The notes beneath the pieces are model-generated. The model was not told where the DNA came from and ran no database searches. It saw only the letters and a program-made list of their open reading frames with translations. From Panax quinquefolius (taxonomy: Eukaryota > Streptophyta > Magnoliopsida > Apiales > Araliaceae), in the NCBI GenBank assembly GCA_020205615.1, contig CM035165.1, forward strand, positions 25,400,950-25,464,949: a stretch of 64,000 nt of DNA. Reading direction: 5' to 3'. Positions within the stretch are counted from its first letter, which is position 1. Each line of letters opens with the position of its first letter. Below, in pieces: positions 34,850-46,826 of the stretch. Both the position numbers and the translations under genes were made by a program.

Positions 34850-37834
34850 TGTGAGACCCCGAATTTTATGAATAAAGATTTAATTTTCTCAAAAAAAAAA
34901 TTTGAATATTAAGGAGTAAATTTGATATAATGTTATAGTTGTGTGTAATATTTATAAATTTTACAAAGTATGCAAGTTGTCATATAATATTCGTTTGGTC
35001 TTGAAATATTCTTCTTTGTTGGAAATATTCGATAATATAACCTGACCTTGTGTGGGCCCCATAACGGAAAGCGATTGGATGAAGAAAACGACAAGTATAA
35101 GTTGTTTATAAATAATCTGGCAGTAGTTGTTATTCAATATATCTTGTTGGAATACCCCGTGGTTAAAAACCTGATAGCACATGCAGTATTGCACCAATTA
35201 TTGATTCTTACGTAAGAAGACACTACTCAATAATGGTTACAGTAATTACTATTCAATATTTTATTTTATTAATTCAATAATTGTTACGTTGATTTTTTAT
35301 ATTATTGTTGTTTTAATAATTGTCACTGCACAGTATTTCCCATTATCAGATCAATAACTCATATTATTTTAATAATATTATTAGATAGCATTATTGGCAA
35401 TGTCTAAAAAGTTCTGTCTAAGTAGAGGTTTGCTCACCTAATTGCGAGCCAGTAAGGAGAAATCCTTATTGGAAAGCCCCCTCTTTCTTCGGGGAAATGA
35501 CACTGGTTGTCGAGATTGTGATTCTCGTAATATTATTTGTGAATAATTAATTATTGATTTATATGATAAGGAAAATATTTATTTTATGTGGATATAGATG
35601 AAAAAAAAATTTAATGTGACAATTGTTAAAAATTGATATTTTATCTTTTCTGATAAAATAATTTATTTAAATATATTATTATATTATAATAATATAATAA
35701 TGGTGATATTTTTACAATGAATGTGGATATATGAATAAATGAGGAGGAAGAGTATTTTTATTACTAAAAATATTTAAAACATATTTTTCATATTTGTGGA
35801 CCCCATTTCTTGACTGAAATTTGATTATAGCTTGTAAAATCATCCGTATGTGGATTTCGATCAATTTCTGTTTAGAATTTGGAAAAACTTAAACTTACAA
35901 AGTTGTAGAGAATTGAATTTCCTATGGAAGGACATAAGATTTGAATTTTTCTGATAAAAGGGCTATTTATTATGAATTATTTAAGTTTCAGAATAATTAA
36001 TTTTTAAAGTTTTAATTATTTTTTTATGAAAAACGTTTTTGTTATGTTTGGGGGGCCCCACTGGTTGTTGAAATGGCTGAATTCAGTTATTCAAAGTAGG
36101 CGTAGGAAATTTATATAAATATATTAATATTTTATTAAATTTTCTGATTTGGTATTCTAAGCAATTTCCTATAAATAGGGTGCTTAGGTTAGAATTGAAA
36201 ATCACACCAGAAACTGAAGTTTTCTCTCTCTATATTATCGAGCGTATTTTTATGAGTATTGTGATACTTTGAGTGTTGCTATACGGTGCAAGTTTCCTTC
36301 AGCTTGATATCTGATATTCTAGCAAGAAGTACTATTCTTTTGAGGTAAGGATGTTATTTTCTTCGTAAATGATATTATTTTCTTCAATATCATTATGCCG
36401 AATTATTGATATGAGTTTTATTATGGAATTTCTATCTTTTTGTGTCGGAGTTACTATTCACGTATACGACACTATTCACGAATACGACACTATTCACCGA
36501 AAAATGAAATGTTATCTTTTTCATTCCAGATGTCTATTATGGTTACTATCATTGATTGTATCCATGTTTTGATCTTCATTATATACTCGTTTTGTTAAAG
36601 TTTTGGCTTCTATACTCCATAAAATTAGTAGAATATCCTTGATATTTGCGCTTCATACAGTATATTTTCATGGAAATATTATTCTGAGCATTCTTGATAA
36701 GTTGTAACTTTTTCATGTCAATGTTACTATTCACGGGTATTATTCACTCGGTTACTATTCATCCGGGGTACTATTCATGACAAAAATTGATTTCTTTTCG
36801 ATCCAAATCATTTTTGATACAATATTATTCTTGAATTTTACTCCTCAAAGCAGTATCATGTTGACAATTTGGACATTATTGATTTCTGGATAAATTAAAT
36901 TATAAATCTTTAAAAATTTATCATTGAACTTGTTTTTATTGAATTTGTATCATCCTCATGTTTATATTATGTTGAAAGTCAATTATGGCTTGTAGTGCAT
37001 AGATTGACTTGGTATGATTATGACCAGGGATTATTCGGTATAATCATAACCGTAATGTTACAAATGATGTGGTAAAAGTCCTCATTGGCCCGTATTGCAT
37101 TGATGGACAATTTTTGGTATGATTATGGCCATGGATTCTCTTCGGCCAAGGGTGAAAAGATGAATTGTTTTATGGCATGATCATAACCATTGATGAATAC
37201 ACGAATATCCTTGGCCCATAGTGCATGGATAATTTGTGGTCGTGATACTAAAGAATATCCTTGGTCGTAGTGCAGGGGTGATTCGATGATGTGGATTATT
37301 TATTAAGCTGAGTCTCAACGATAAAAGTGATGAAAAACCTTTTAAATCATAGAAAATAGTATATTTTATGCTCTACTTGACTCTTCTAATATATTGCTTG
37401 TTCCGCTGTAGTTGAACTTGATGTTTGTTATATTTTATCAGTTTAACACTGTTGAAGGCTAACGATAAATTAATCTGCATTATCTTAGTCATAATATTTC
37501 TTACTAGGCTAGTTGAGCTCACCCTTTTGCTTTCATTGTCCTCTTCAGGAAATGAGAACGTAGCTGGGACTAGTCGGGGAACGGACGGTCCAGATGATAA
37601 CATTAGTAGTACTCCTCACTATTCTATGAAATAGTGTGATAATAAATATATTGAGGACTCCATTTGAGTTGAATACTGTCTAGAAGACAATATTCGTATT
37701 AAAACTCTCAGTTTATGTTTTGTCGTATTTTATACGATAATTGTATTATTAAGTTGTATTTGAATTTTGTACCATGTATTTGGCGACTCAAGATGGGTGA
37801 TGTATACCTATTTTGGGTATGTCACAGTTGGTAT
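34850..37834 (+). mobile_element. Gypsy LTR (C type) with 8 bp of internal sequence
   Basis: Starts TGTGAGACCCCGAATTTTAT at 34850 and ends GTATGTCACA at 37826, followed by GTTGGTAT, the first bases of a primer-binding site, and then abruptly by D-type LTR sequence. TATA box 36170-36177; donor-like GAG|GTAAGG (GT 36345); acceptor-like CTCTTCAG ending 37548; the proposed intron is 1204 nt. TACTATTCACG-type repeats are downstream of the donor here, whereas A-type LTRs have them upstream of TATA. Confidence 0.85.
36345..37548 (+). other. Candidate intron inside LTR (C type)
   Basis: The donor GAG|GTAAGG and the acceptor with its pyrimidine stretch (TTGTCCTCTTCAG) lie on the transcribed side of the TATA box. 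Both sites recur at equivalent places in sister LTRs. Splicing is inferred only from these motifs. Confidence 0.5.
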
Positions 37835-39022
37835 GAATATCTTTGGCCCGTAGTGAAAAGATGAATTATTAGTATGATTATAAACAGGAACTGTGATTTG
37901 GTATAACCATGATCTTTGAAGTTTCAGGTAAAGACAGGTGATGAAAATTATCTTCGTCCTGGGTGCGAAGAGGAATTTTAAAATCTCAATTATGATTATG
38001 AGATATTCATATGAGTGTGGAAAGGAACTGTTGATTGATGTTACAGGGATAAAACATTGTTGGTGGACTTTTAACGTGGAGAAGATAATAGACTTTATAG
38101 TCTATTTGACTCTTCTAATGGATTGCTCGTTCCGCTGAAACTATGGTTGAAAAGTTTTATCATCTACCATATGTTCTAAATCTCTGATTTATTACTGATG
38201 AAGGTTATTGATAATTTAATTATCTTTAGTCATGATATTCTTTACTGAGCTAGTTGTGCTCACCCTTTTTCTTCATAATTCCTTTCAGGTAATAAGAGTG
38301 TAGCTGGGTCGAGCGGGGATAACAGGGGAATAGAACGATGGTCTCTAGATGTGGAGGTTCTCCCTAAACAGTATAGAAAAGTGTGTTGTATACAACATTT
38401 AGTAGTTATATTTGGTGAATCATATAGGGTGAGGCGAACCCAACGTTGGAAGGGTGTTTTGCCACAATCATATAAGATGTCTAATGACATACAACTTCGT
38501 GTTATCATAAGACAGGGTTGTGCACATCCACTTGCTGAGTATATCTACAAGCACTACCTATATGATCTTGGAGTTTATTTGAAATATAATTTTTAACTGG
38601 AGACAGTGGAGATAGTTATATGTCAAGAGAAGACTCACCATTGGAAAGAACATGATAGTAATCTTCTCATTTTTCTTTGGGGTCTATTGGGTCAACCAAG
38701 GATAATTCTGTGGATATATGATATCTATCATAACCTAGACGCGTGGCCTCCCATGTACGAAGGTTTCCTTGAGCACTTCCTAAAGATTCTAATTTCTAAA
38801 ACAGTTTTTTACTATACCTTTATGTAAGGTGTCATTGTGACGTGCTATCAAAGGTTGGGATGAGAGTCACAGTTGGTATATATTTGTATCAAAACTCACA
38901 GCATATGTGTTGTTGTATTTTGCACGACAATTGTTGTAATAAAGTTGTAGTTATTTTTTGTACCATGTATTTGGCGACTTAGAATAGGTTGGGTGGAATG
39001 GACCTATTTTGGGGCTGTCATA
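37835..39022 (+). mobile_element. D-type LTR, 5'-truncated (copy D1)
   Basis: It matches the last 1.2 kb of D2 (42070-43260) and joins the C-type LTR at microhomology around GGTATGAATATC. It contains one GTAGTG hairpin (37842), an acceptor-like CTTTCAG ending 38288, the D reading frame, an AATAAA at 38938-38943 and the LTR end GTCATA. Confidence 0.85.
38289..38827 (+). pseudogene. LTR-borne reading frame, D1 copy (unknown)
   Basis: From the acceptor the frame reads NKSVAGSSGDNRGIERW, EVLPKQYRKVCC, GCAHPLAEYIY, a TAA stop after KYNF (38594-38596), and then EIVICQEKTHHWKEHD, FLWGLLGQP and FLKILISKTVF to the stop at 38825-38827. I do not recognise the product. The same stop exists in D2, while D3 has CAA there. 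Confidence 0.45.
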
Positions 39023-39356
39023 GTTGGTATCAGAGCTTAGGGATATGGTCTCTAGCGGAGATCGGGGAATAGAACTAGGAGGGGGGAGATGAGTAAATCC
39101 TTCGCTAGTGTGTCCGACCTAAGCTTATTTGTTGGTCAGTCATAATATCGGGATATTATGTGATATGTTAATTTGTTCAATCAACCATTGTTTTGAAGCT
39201 GTATTCTAGAATGATATCTGAAATACAGGAGATGAGCAAATGGAGAACTCATGATGACAGGGAAGATGGAACCTGAAATGAAAGCAAGGTATTCTCAACT
39301 CTTTGAAATACCAGGTACGTAAATTTCGGGGACAAAATTTTATAAGGAGGGGAGAT
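39023..39356 (+). other. D-type internal region 1 (334 bp, non-coding)
   Basis: It opens with the primer-binding site TGGTATCAGAGC (39025-39036, perfect consensus) and closes with the polypurine tract. About 95 bp before the tract match the last pol codons of elements 1 and 2 (ACCTGAAATGAAAGCAAGG, AGGTACGTAAATTTCG). All gag and most pol are gone. Confidence 0.9.
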
Positions 39357-41916
39357 TGTAAGACCCCGAATTTTATGAAATAAAAGTATTCAATTTTTCT
39401 TATAATTACTATTCAGTAAATGGTTAAATTGATAAAAAGCAAAGTTAAGGGTGATATATGAAATTTTTTTCAAAATAAGCAAGTGGCTATAAAATACTTA
39501 TTGTTGACGGGGAATATTCGTTTGGTCGTGGAATATTCTTCTTGTTGGGAATATCCGCATTTATTTGCAAGTAGATCATTTGTGGGCCCCATAACGTAAT
39601 AAGCGGCTCGGATGAAGATAACGACAAAATTGAACTTTTTTAAATAAAATAGTAGTTGTTACTAATTAACACTTGTTGAAATATTTCGGTGGTTAAAAAT
39701 ACACGATGTCTGGCGTGGTTGCACAAAGAGAGCATTACCGGTATTGCACAAGATTGTTGAATTATTGATCCTTACGTAAGAAGGCACTACTCAATAATTG
39801 TTACGGTGAATTCTCGCTCAATATTTTATTGATTCGATAATTGTTGCGTTGATATTTTATATTATTGTTGTTTCAATAATTGTTATCGACCTTTGTATTT
39901 CCCATTATCGGATCAATAATTCATATTATTTGAATAATATTATTAGATAGCATTATTGACAATGTCTAGAAAGTTCTCATCAAGGAGAGGTTTGGGCACC
40001 TAATTGGCGCCAAGAAGGAGAAATCCTTATCTGAAAGCCCCCCTCTTTTGAGAAGCGTACGGTTGTCATTATTCATGATTCGTAATATTATTTATGAATA
40101 ATTAATTATTGATTTATATGTTAAGGAAATATTTATTTGATGCAGATATAAATGATGGATTTATTTATGTGGTTATAAATGAAGGAATTAATGTTGAGGT
40201 GTTGTATCAGTATTTTGTCGGATTGGAGGTATTAAAAGATCAAATTGGTGTTCTTAAAGCTCTATTGCGTGAGTTATAAATTTAATTCGACCGTTGGATC
40301 GTTGTGATTTTTGGATATGTTATACATATATAAGTTGATTATATGTCCACAAATTTTGAACCGTTAAAAATGAACGTATAATTTGTTATGAATTTTAAGA
40401 GGTGACTGATTCGGAAATTAGGTTTATAAATGATTTTGGTGAAAAATTTTAGAATTGAGTGGGCCCCACTTGTGGTTGGTGAAGAAATGTGCTGAATTTT
40501 ATTTCAAATGTGGTGGGTGGTAATAGTAGCAGGTGAAGTCACCAGGTGGCAGGTCTAGTCTGCTTCGGCGTGCTAACCTTTTCCTATAAATAGAGGGTAA
40601 GTTAGAATTGAAAATCACACCAGAAACATAAGCTTTCTCTCTTTTTCTGTCTATATTATCGAGTGTATTTTATGAGTATTTAAATACTTTGTAAGTTTCT
40701 ATTTATTAGTGCAAGTTTCCTTCAGCCTTATACCGATATTCCAGTCAGAAATACTGCTCTTTTAAGGTAAGGGATTGTAAGGGTTGTTATGTTTTTCAGT
40801 TTTGTAATTTTTCTGACCTTCAAAAATTCTGGTAAAATTTGAAATGATAATTTAAAGAGATTTGTAGATTGTGTCCAAAAATGGCGATTTTTGGATGTAT
40901 AGATTAGGAGTTATGAATTTTATGAGAAAAGACTATTTTAAAAGTAAACCCTTATAACTCCTTGCGGTTAATTCCAAAATTGGTGAAATTTTTATTGGGA
41001 GTACATGTATATGATAGAAGTATACTCTGTAAATTTTGGAATTTTTGGACTAAAGTACAGTTTATGATAAATGTCTAAATATTCGGCTGTTTTGGCCATA
41101 TGAAAAATAGTAAATGAATTTTAAAATTTAAGAGAAAATATAGGTTCAATATGGAAATATATTATGTTAAATCCTTTAAAAGAAAATTTGTTTGTACTTG
41201 ATTTGGTATTTTTATGAAAATGGACTAGTTATGAGTAAATGAATTAAATATGTTATATGAAGTAAGAAAATTGGAAAATAGGATTTTATGGCTCGATAAT
41301 CCTATATGATATATATCTGATTTTTTATGAGGGTTTTGGTTGTTGGTGATGAAAACTTATGAATTTAGCATTTTAGGATGATTAAATTCATTATTTAGTA
41401 AAGTGTAAACAATCAAAATAAATTTTTTATAAGTTTAAGAAATGTTATTCTTTTAATATCATTATACCAAAATATTGGTATGGATTTTATTGTGGAATTT
41501 CTACCTTTTTCATGTCGGGGTTACTATTTATGGGTTACTATTCATGAGTTACTATTCACGACAAAATTGGTTTCTTTTTTTGATCAAATTATCGTTGATT
41601 TATGAATCTTACTCTTGATATTAAATCTATCTATTGATTATATTATTTTTATTATCATATATAACATTTTTATAATCCTAATGTTGATATTTCTCATTGA
41701 CTTGAGTATAAAGATGGGTAGATTATTGGTATGATCGTGACTATGGGTTCTCTTTGGCCAACAATGCAAAAATGAATTGTTGACTGGTATGATCATGACC
41801 ATTGAATTTATAATTGAATATCTTTAGCTTAAGTGCAAAGGTGAATTGATTAACATGGTTATAATTATTATTTATATAAATTTTGAAATGATTATGTATT
41901 TATTTGAGATATTAAT

Positions 41917-42096
41917 ATTTTTGGCTTCTAGTGCAAAGATGAATTATTGATGAATATCTTTGCCCTATAGTGCAAAGATTAATTATTGATGAATATCTTT
42001 GGCATGTAGTGCAAAGATGAATTATTGTGGAATATCTTTGGCCTGTAGTGCAAAGATGAAATGATAATGAATATCTTTGGCATGCAGTGCAAAGAT
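41917..42096 (+). repeat. 39-bp tandem hairpin array (five units), D2
   Basis: Units start at 41917, 41956, 41995, 42034 and 42073. Each is ATCTTTG - 10 nt - CAAAGAT with loops GCTTCTAGTG, CCCTATAGTG, GCATGTAGTG, GCCTGTAGTG and GCATGCAGTG. The first unit has ATTTTTG, where a T·G pair replaces C-G, so the 7-bp stem still pairs. A similar array is at 46148-46327. Confidence 0.85.
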
Positions 42097-42526
42097 GAAT
42101 TTATTAGTATGATTATAAACAGGAACTGTGATTTGGTATAACCATGATCTTTGATGTTTCGAGTAAAAGACGGTGATGAAAAGTATATCTTCATTCCGGA
42201 ATGCGAAGAGGAATTTTAGAATCACAATTATGATTATGAGTTATTCATATGAGTGTAGAAAGGAACTGTTGATTGATGTTACAGGGATAAAACATTGTTG
42301 GTGGACTTTTAACGTGGAGAAGATAATAGACTTTATAGTCTATTTGACATTTCTAATGGATTACTCGTTCTGCTGCAACTATGGTTGAAAAGTTTTATCA
42401 TCTACCATATGTTCTAAATCTCTAATTTATTACTGATGAAGGCTATTGATAATTTAATTATCTTTAGTCATGATATTCTTTACTGAGCTAGTTGTGCTCA
42501 TAATTTTGCTTCACAATTCCTTTCAG

Positions 42527-43065
42527 GTAATAAGAGTGTAGCTGGGTCGAGCGAGGATAACAGGGGAATAGAACGGTGGTCTCTAGCTGTGGAGGTTCTC
42601 CCTAAACAGTATAGAAAAGTGTGTTGTATACATCATTTAGTAGTTATATTTAGTGAATCGTATAGGGTGAGGCGAACCTAACGCTGGAAGGGTGTTTTGC
42701 CACTATCATATAAGATGTCTAATGACATACAACCTCGTGTTATCATAAGACAGGGTTGTGCACATCCACTTGCTGAGTATATCTACGAGCACTACCTATA
42801 TGATCTTGGAGTTTATTTGAAATATAATTTTTAACTGGAGACAGTGGAGATAGTTATATGTCAAGAGAAGACTCACCATTGGAAAGAACATGATAGTAAT
42901 CTTCTCGTTTTTCTTTGGGGTCTATTGGGTCAACCAAGGATAATTTTGTGGGCATATGATATCTATCATAACCTAGACGCGTGGCCTCCCATGTACGAAG
43001 GTTTCCTTGAGCACTTCCCAAAGATTCTAATTTCTAAAATAGTTTTTAACTATACCTTTATGTAA
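42527..43065 (+). pseudogene. LTR-borne reading frame, D2 copy (unknown)
   Basis: Same frame as D1 with two stops: TAA at 42679-42681 (RRT then stop then RWKGVL) and TAA after KYNF at about 42832. The remaining downstream part is open for 73 codons. Length is kept without frameshifts relative to the other copies. Confidence 0.45.
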
Positions 43066-43260
43066 GGTGCCATTGTGACGTGCGATCCAAGGTTGGGATG
43101 AGAGTCACAGTTGGTATATATTTGTATCAAAACTCATAGCATATGTGTTGTTGTATTTTGCACGACAATTGTTGTAATAAAGTTGTTGTTATTTTCTGTA
43201 CCATGTATTTGGCGACTTAGAATAGGTTGGGTGGAATGGACCTACTTTGGGGTTGTCATA

Positions 43261-43594
43261 GTTGGTATCAGAGCTTAGGGATATGGTCACTGGCGGAGAT
43301 CGGGGAATAAAACTAGGAGGGGAGAGATGAGTAAATCCTTCGCTAGTGTGTCCTACCTAAGCTTATTTATTGGTCAGTCATAATATCGGGATATTATATG
43401 ATATGTTAATTTGTTCAATTAACCTTTATTTTGAAGCTGTATTCTAGAATGATATCTGAAATACAGGAGATGAGCAAATGGAGAAATCATGATAACAGGG
43501 AAGATGGAATCTGAAATGAAAACAAGGTATTCTCAACTCTTTGAAATACTAGGTACGTAAATTTCGGGGATGAAATTTCATAAGGAGGGGAGAT
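43261..43594 (+). other. D-type internal region 2 (334 bp, non-coding)
   Basis: Same length as internal region 1, with a perfect TGGTATCAGAGC (43263-43274) and the same polypurine tract. Differences are scattered substitutions only. Confidence 0.9.
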
Positions 43595-46147
43595 TGTAAG
43601 ACCCCGAATTTTATGAAATAAAAGTATTCAATTTTTCTTATAATTACTATTCAGTAAATGGTTAAATTGATAAAAAACAAAGTTAAGGGTGATATATGAA
43701 ATTTTTTTCAAAATAAGCAAGTGGCTATAAAATACTTATTGTTGTCGGGGAATATTCGTTTGGTCGTGGAATATTCTTCTTGCTTCAGAATATCATGCAT
43801 TTACGGTAGCCATTTGTGGGCCCCATAACAGAATAACTGTCGGATGAAGATAACGACAAAATTGAGTTTTTATAAATAACGACGTAGTTGTTACCGTTAA
43901 CACTGTTGGAATACCCGGTGGTTAAAATACAGTAATACGCGTGGTTGCACAGTAGCGCACGGTATTGCACAATATTATTGAATTATTGATCCTTACGTAA
44001 GAAGACACTACTCAATAATTATTACAGTAATTACTATTCAATATTTTATTTTATTGGTTCAATAATTGTTGCGTTGATATTTTATATTATTGTTGTTTCA
44101 ATAATTGTTACTGCTTGTATTTCCCATTATCTGATCAATAATTCATATTATTTGAATAATATTATTAGATAGCATTATTGGCAATGTCTAGAAAGTTCTG
44201 TCAAAGAGTGGTTTGGTCACCTAATTGCGCGCCAGTAAGGAGAAATCCTTATCGGAAAGCCCCCTCTTTCTTGAGAACTGCCTGGTTGTCATTGTTGCGA
44301 TTCTGTAATATTATTTATGAATAATTAATTATTGATTTATATGTTAAGGAAATATTTATTTGATGCAGATATAAATGATGGATTTATTTATGTGGTTATA
44401 AATGAAGGAATTAATGTTGAGGTGTTGTATCAGTATTTTGTCGATTGGAGGTATTAAAAGATCAAATTGGTGTTCTTAAAGCTCTATTACGTGAGTTATA
44501 ATTTTAATTCGACCGTTGGATCGTTGTGATTTTTGGATATGTTATACATATATAAGTTGATTATATGTCCACAAATTTTGAACCGTTAAAAATGAACGTA
44601 TAATTTGTTATGAATTTTAAGAGGTGACTGATTCGGAAATTAGGTTTATAAATGATTTTGGTGAAAAATTTTAGAATTGAGTGGGCCCCACTTGTGGTTG
44701 GTGAAGAAATGTGCTGAATTTTATTTCAAATGTGGTGGGTGGTAATAGTAGCAGGTAAAGTCACCAGGTGGCAGGTCTAGTCTGCTTCAGCGTGCTAACC
44801 TTTTCCTATAAATAGAGGCTAAGTTAGAATTGAAAATCACACCAGAAACATAAGCTTTCTCTCTTTCTCTCTCTATATTATCGAGTGTATTTTGTGAGTA
44901 TTTAAATACTTTGTAAGTTTTTATTTATTAGTGCAAGTTTCCTTCAAATTCTTTATATCGATATTCCAAATGTAAATACCGCTTCTTTTAAGGTAAAAGT
45001 TGTTATGTTTTTCAGTTTCGTAATTTTTCTGACTTTCAAAAATTCTGGAAAAATTTAAAATGATAATTTGATGTGTTTTCTATATTGTGTCTAAAAATGG
45101 AGATTTTTGGATGTATAGATTAGTAGTTATGAATTTTATGAGAAAATATTATTTTAAAAGTAAAACCTTATAACTCCTTGTGGTTAACTCCAAAATTGGT
45201 GAAATTTTTATTGGGAGTACATGTATATAATAGAAGTATACTCTGTAAATTTCGGAATTTTTGGACTAAAGTACAGTTTATGATAAATGTCTAAATATTT
45301 GGCTATTTTGGCCATATAAAAAATAGTAAATGAATTTTAAAAATTCTGAGAAAAATATAGGTTCAATATGGAACTATATTATGCTAAATCCCAGAAAAGA
45401 AAATTTGTTTGTACTGATTTGGTATTTTTCATGAAAATAGACTAGTTATGAGTAAATGAATTAAATATGTTATGTGAAGTAATAAAATTGGAAAATAGGA
45501 TTTTATGGCTTGATAATCCTATATGATATATATACAGATTTTTTATGAGGGTTTGGGTTGTTGGTGATGAAAACTTATGAGTTTGGCATTTTAGGATGAT
45601 TAAATGCATTATTTAGTAAAGTGTAAACAATTAAAATAAATTGTTTATAAGTTTAAGAAATGTTATTTTTTCAATATCATTATACCGAAATATTGGTATG
45701 GATTTTATTGTGGAATTTTTACCTTTTTCATGTCGGGGTTACTATTCATAGGTTACTATTCATGAGTTACTATTCATGAGTTACTATTCATTCAAAATTG
45801 GTTTCTTTTTCTGATCAAATTATCGTTGATTTATGAATCTTACTCTTGAGATTAAATCTATCTGTTGATTATATTATTTTTATTATCATATATAACATTT
45901 TTATAACCCTAATGATGATATTTCTCTTTGACTTGAGTGTAAAGATGAGTAGATTATTGAAATGATCGTGACTATGGGTTCTCTTTGGCCAGTAGTGTAA
46001 AGATGAATTGTTGACTGGTATGATCATGACCATTGAATTTATACTTGAATATCTTTAGCTTAAGTGCAAAGGTGAATTGATCAACATGGTTATAATTATT
46101 ATTTATATAAATTTTGAAATAATTATATATTTTTTTGAGATATTAAT

Positions 46148-46327
46148 ATCTTTGGCCTGTAGTGCAAAGATGAATTATTGATGAATATCTTTGGCCTGTA
46201 GTGCAAAGATGAATTATTGATGAATATCTTTGGACTGTAATGCAAAGATGAATTATTATGGAATATCTTTGGCCTGTAGTGCAAAGATGAAATGATAATG
46301 AATATCTTTGGCCCGTAGTGCAAAGAT
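46148..46327 (+). repeat. 39-bp tandem hairpin array (five units), D3
   Basis: Units start at 46148, 46187, 46226, 46265 and 46304, each ATCTTTG - 10 nt - CAAAGAT. Loops are GCCTGTAGTG (three times), GACTGTAATG and GCCCGTAGTG. The antisense translation gives a repeated peptide, which is an artefact. Confidence 0.88.
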
Positions 46328-46826
46328 GAATTTATTAGTATGATTATAAACAGGAACTGTGATTTGGTATAACCATGATCTTTGATGTTTCGGGTAAAGA
46401 TAGGTGATGAAAATTATCTTCGTCCTGGGTGCGAAGAGGAATTTTAGAATCACAATTATGATTATGAGTTATTCATATGAGTGTGGAAAGGAACTGTTGA
46501 TTGATGTTACAGGGATAAAACATTGTAGGTGGACTTTTAACGTGGAGAAGATAATAGACTTTATAGTCTATTTGACTCTTCTAATGGATTGTTCGTTCCG
46601 CTGCAACTATGGTTGAAAAGTTTTATCATCTACCATATGTTCTAAATCTCTGATTTATTACTGATGAAGACTATTGATAATTTAATTATCTTTAGTCATG
46701 ATATTCTTTACTGAGCTAGTTGTGCTCACCCTTTTTCTTCACAATTCCTTTCAGGTACTAAGAGTGTAACTAGGTCGAGCGGGGATAACAGGGGAATAGA
46801 ACGGTGGTCTTTAGCTGTGGAGGTTC

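Larger units (their letters stand above)
39357..43260 (+). mobile_element. D-type LTR, full (copy D2, 3.9 kb)
   Basis: Starts TGTAAGACCCCGAATTTTAT and ends TTGTCATA. TATA box 40585-40592; donor-like AAG|GTAAGG (GT 40767); 39-bp hairpin array 41917-42096; acceptor-like CCTTTCAG ending 42526; reading frame to 43065; then an AATAAA-containing tail. It is flanked on both sides by 334-bp internal regions, so it is shared by two tandem units. Confidence 0.9.

Noticed and set aside
41917..42096. CRISPR-like array (regular 39-bp period)
   Set aside because: Units are whole tandem repeats without unique spacers, in a plant-type retrotransposon LTR; no cas genes.
46123..46453. Minus-strand frames with a repeated SSLHYRPKIF peptide
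   Set aside because: Antisense translation of the 39-bp hairpin array (39 is a multiple of 3).
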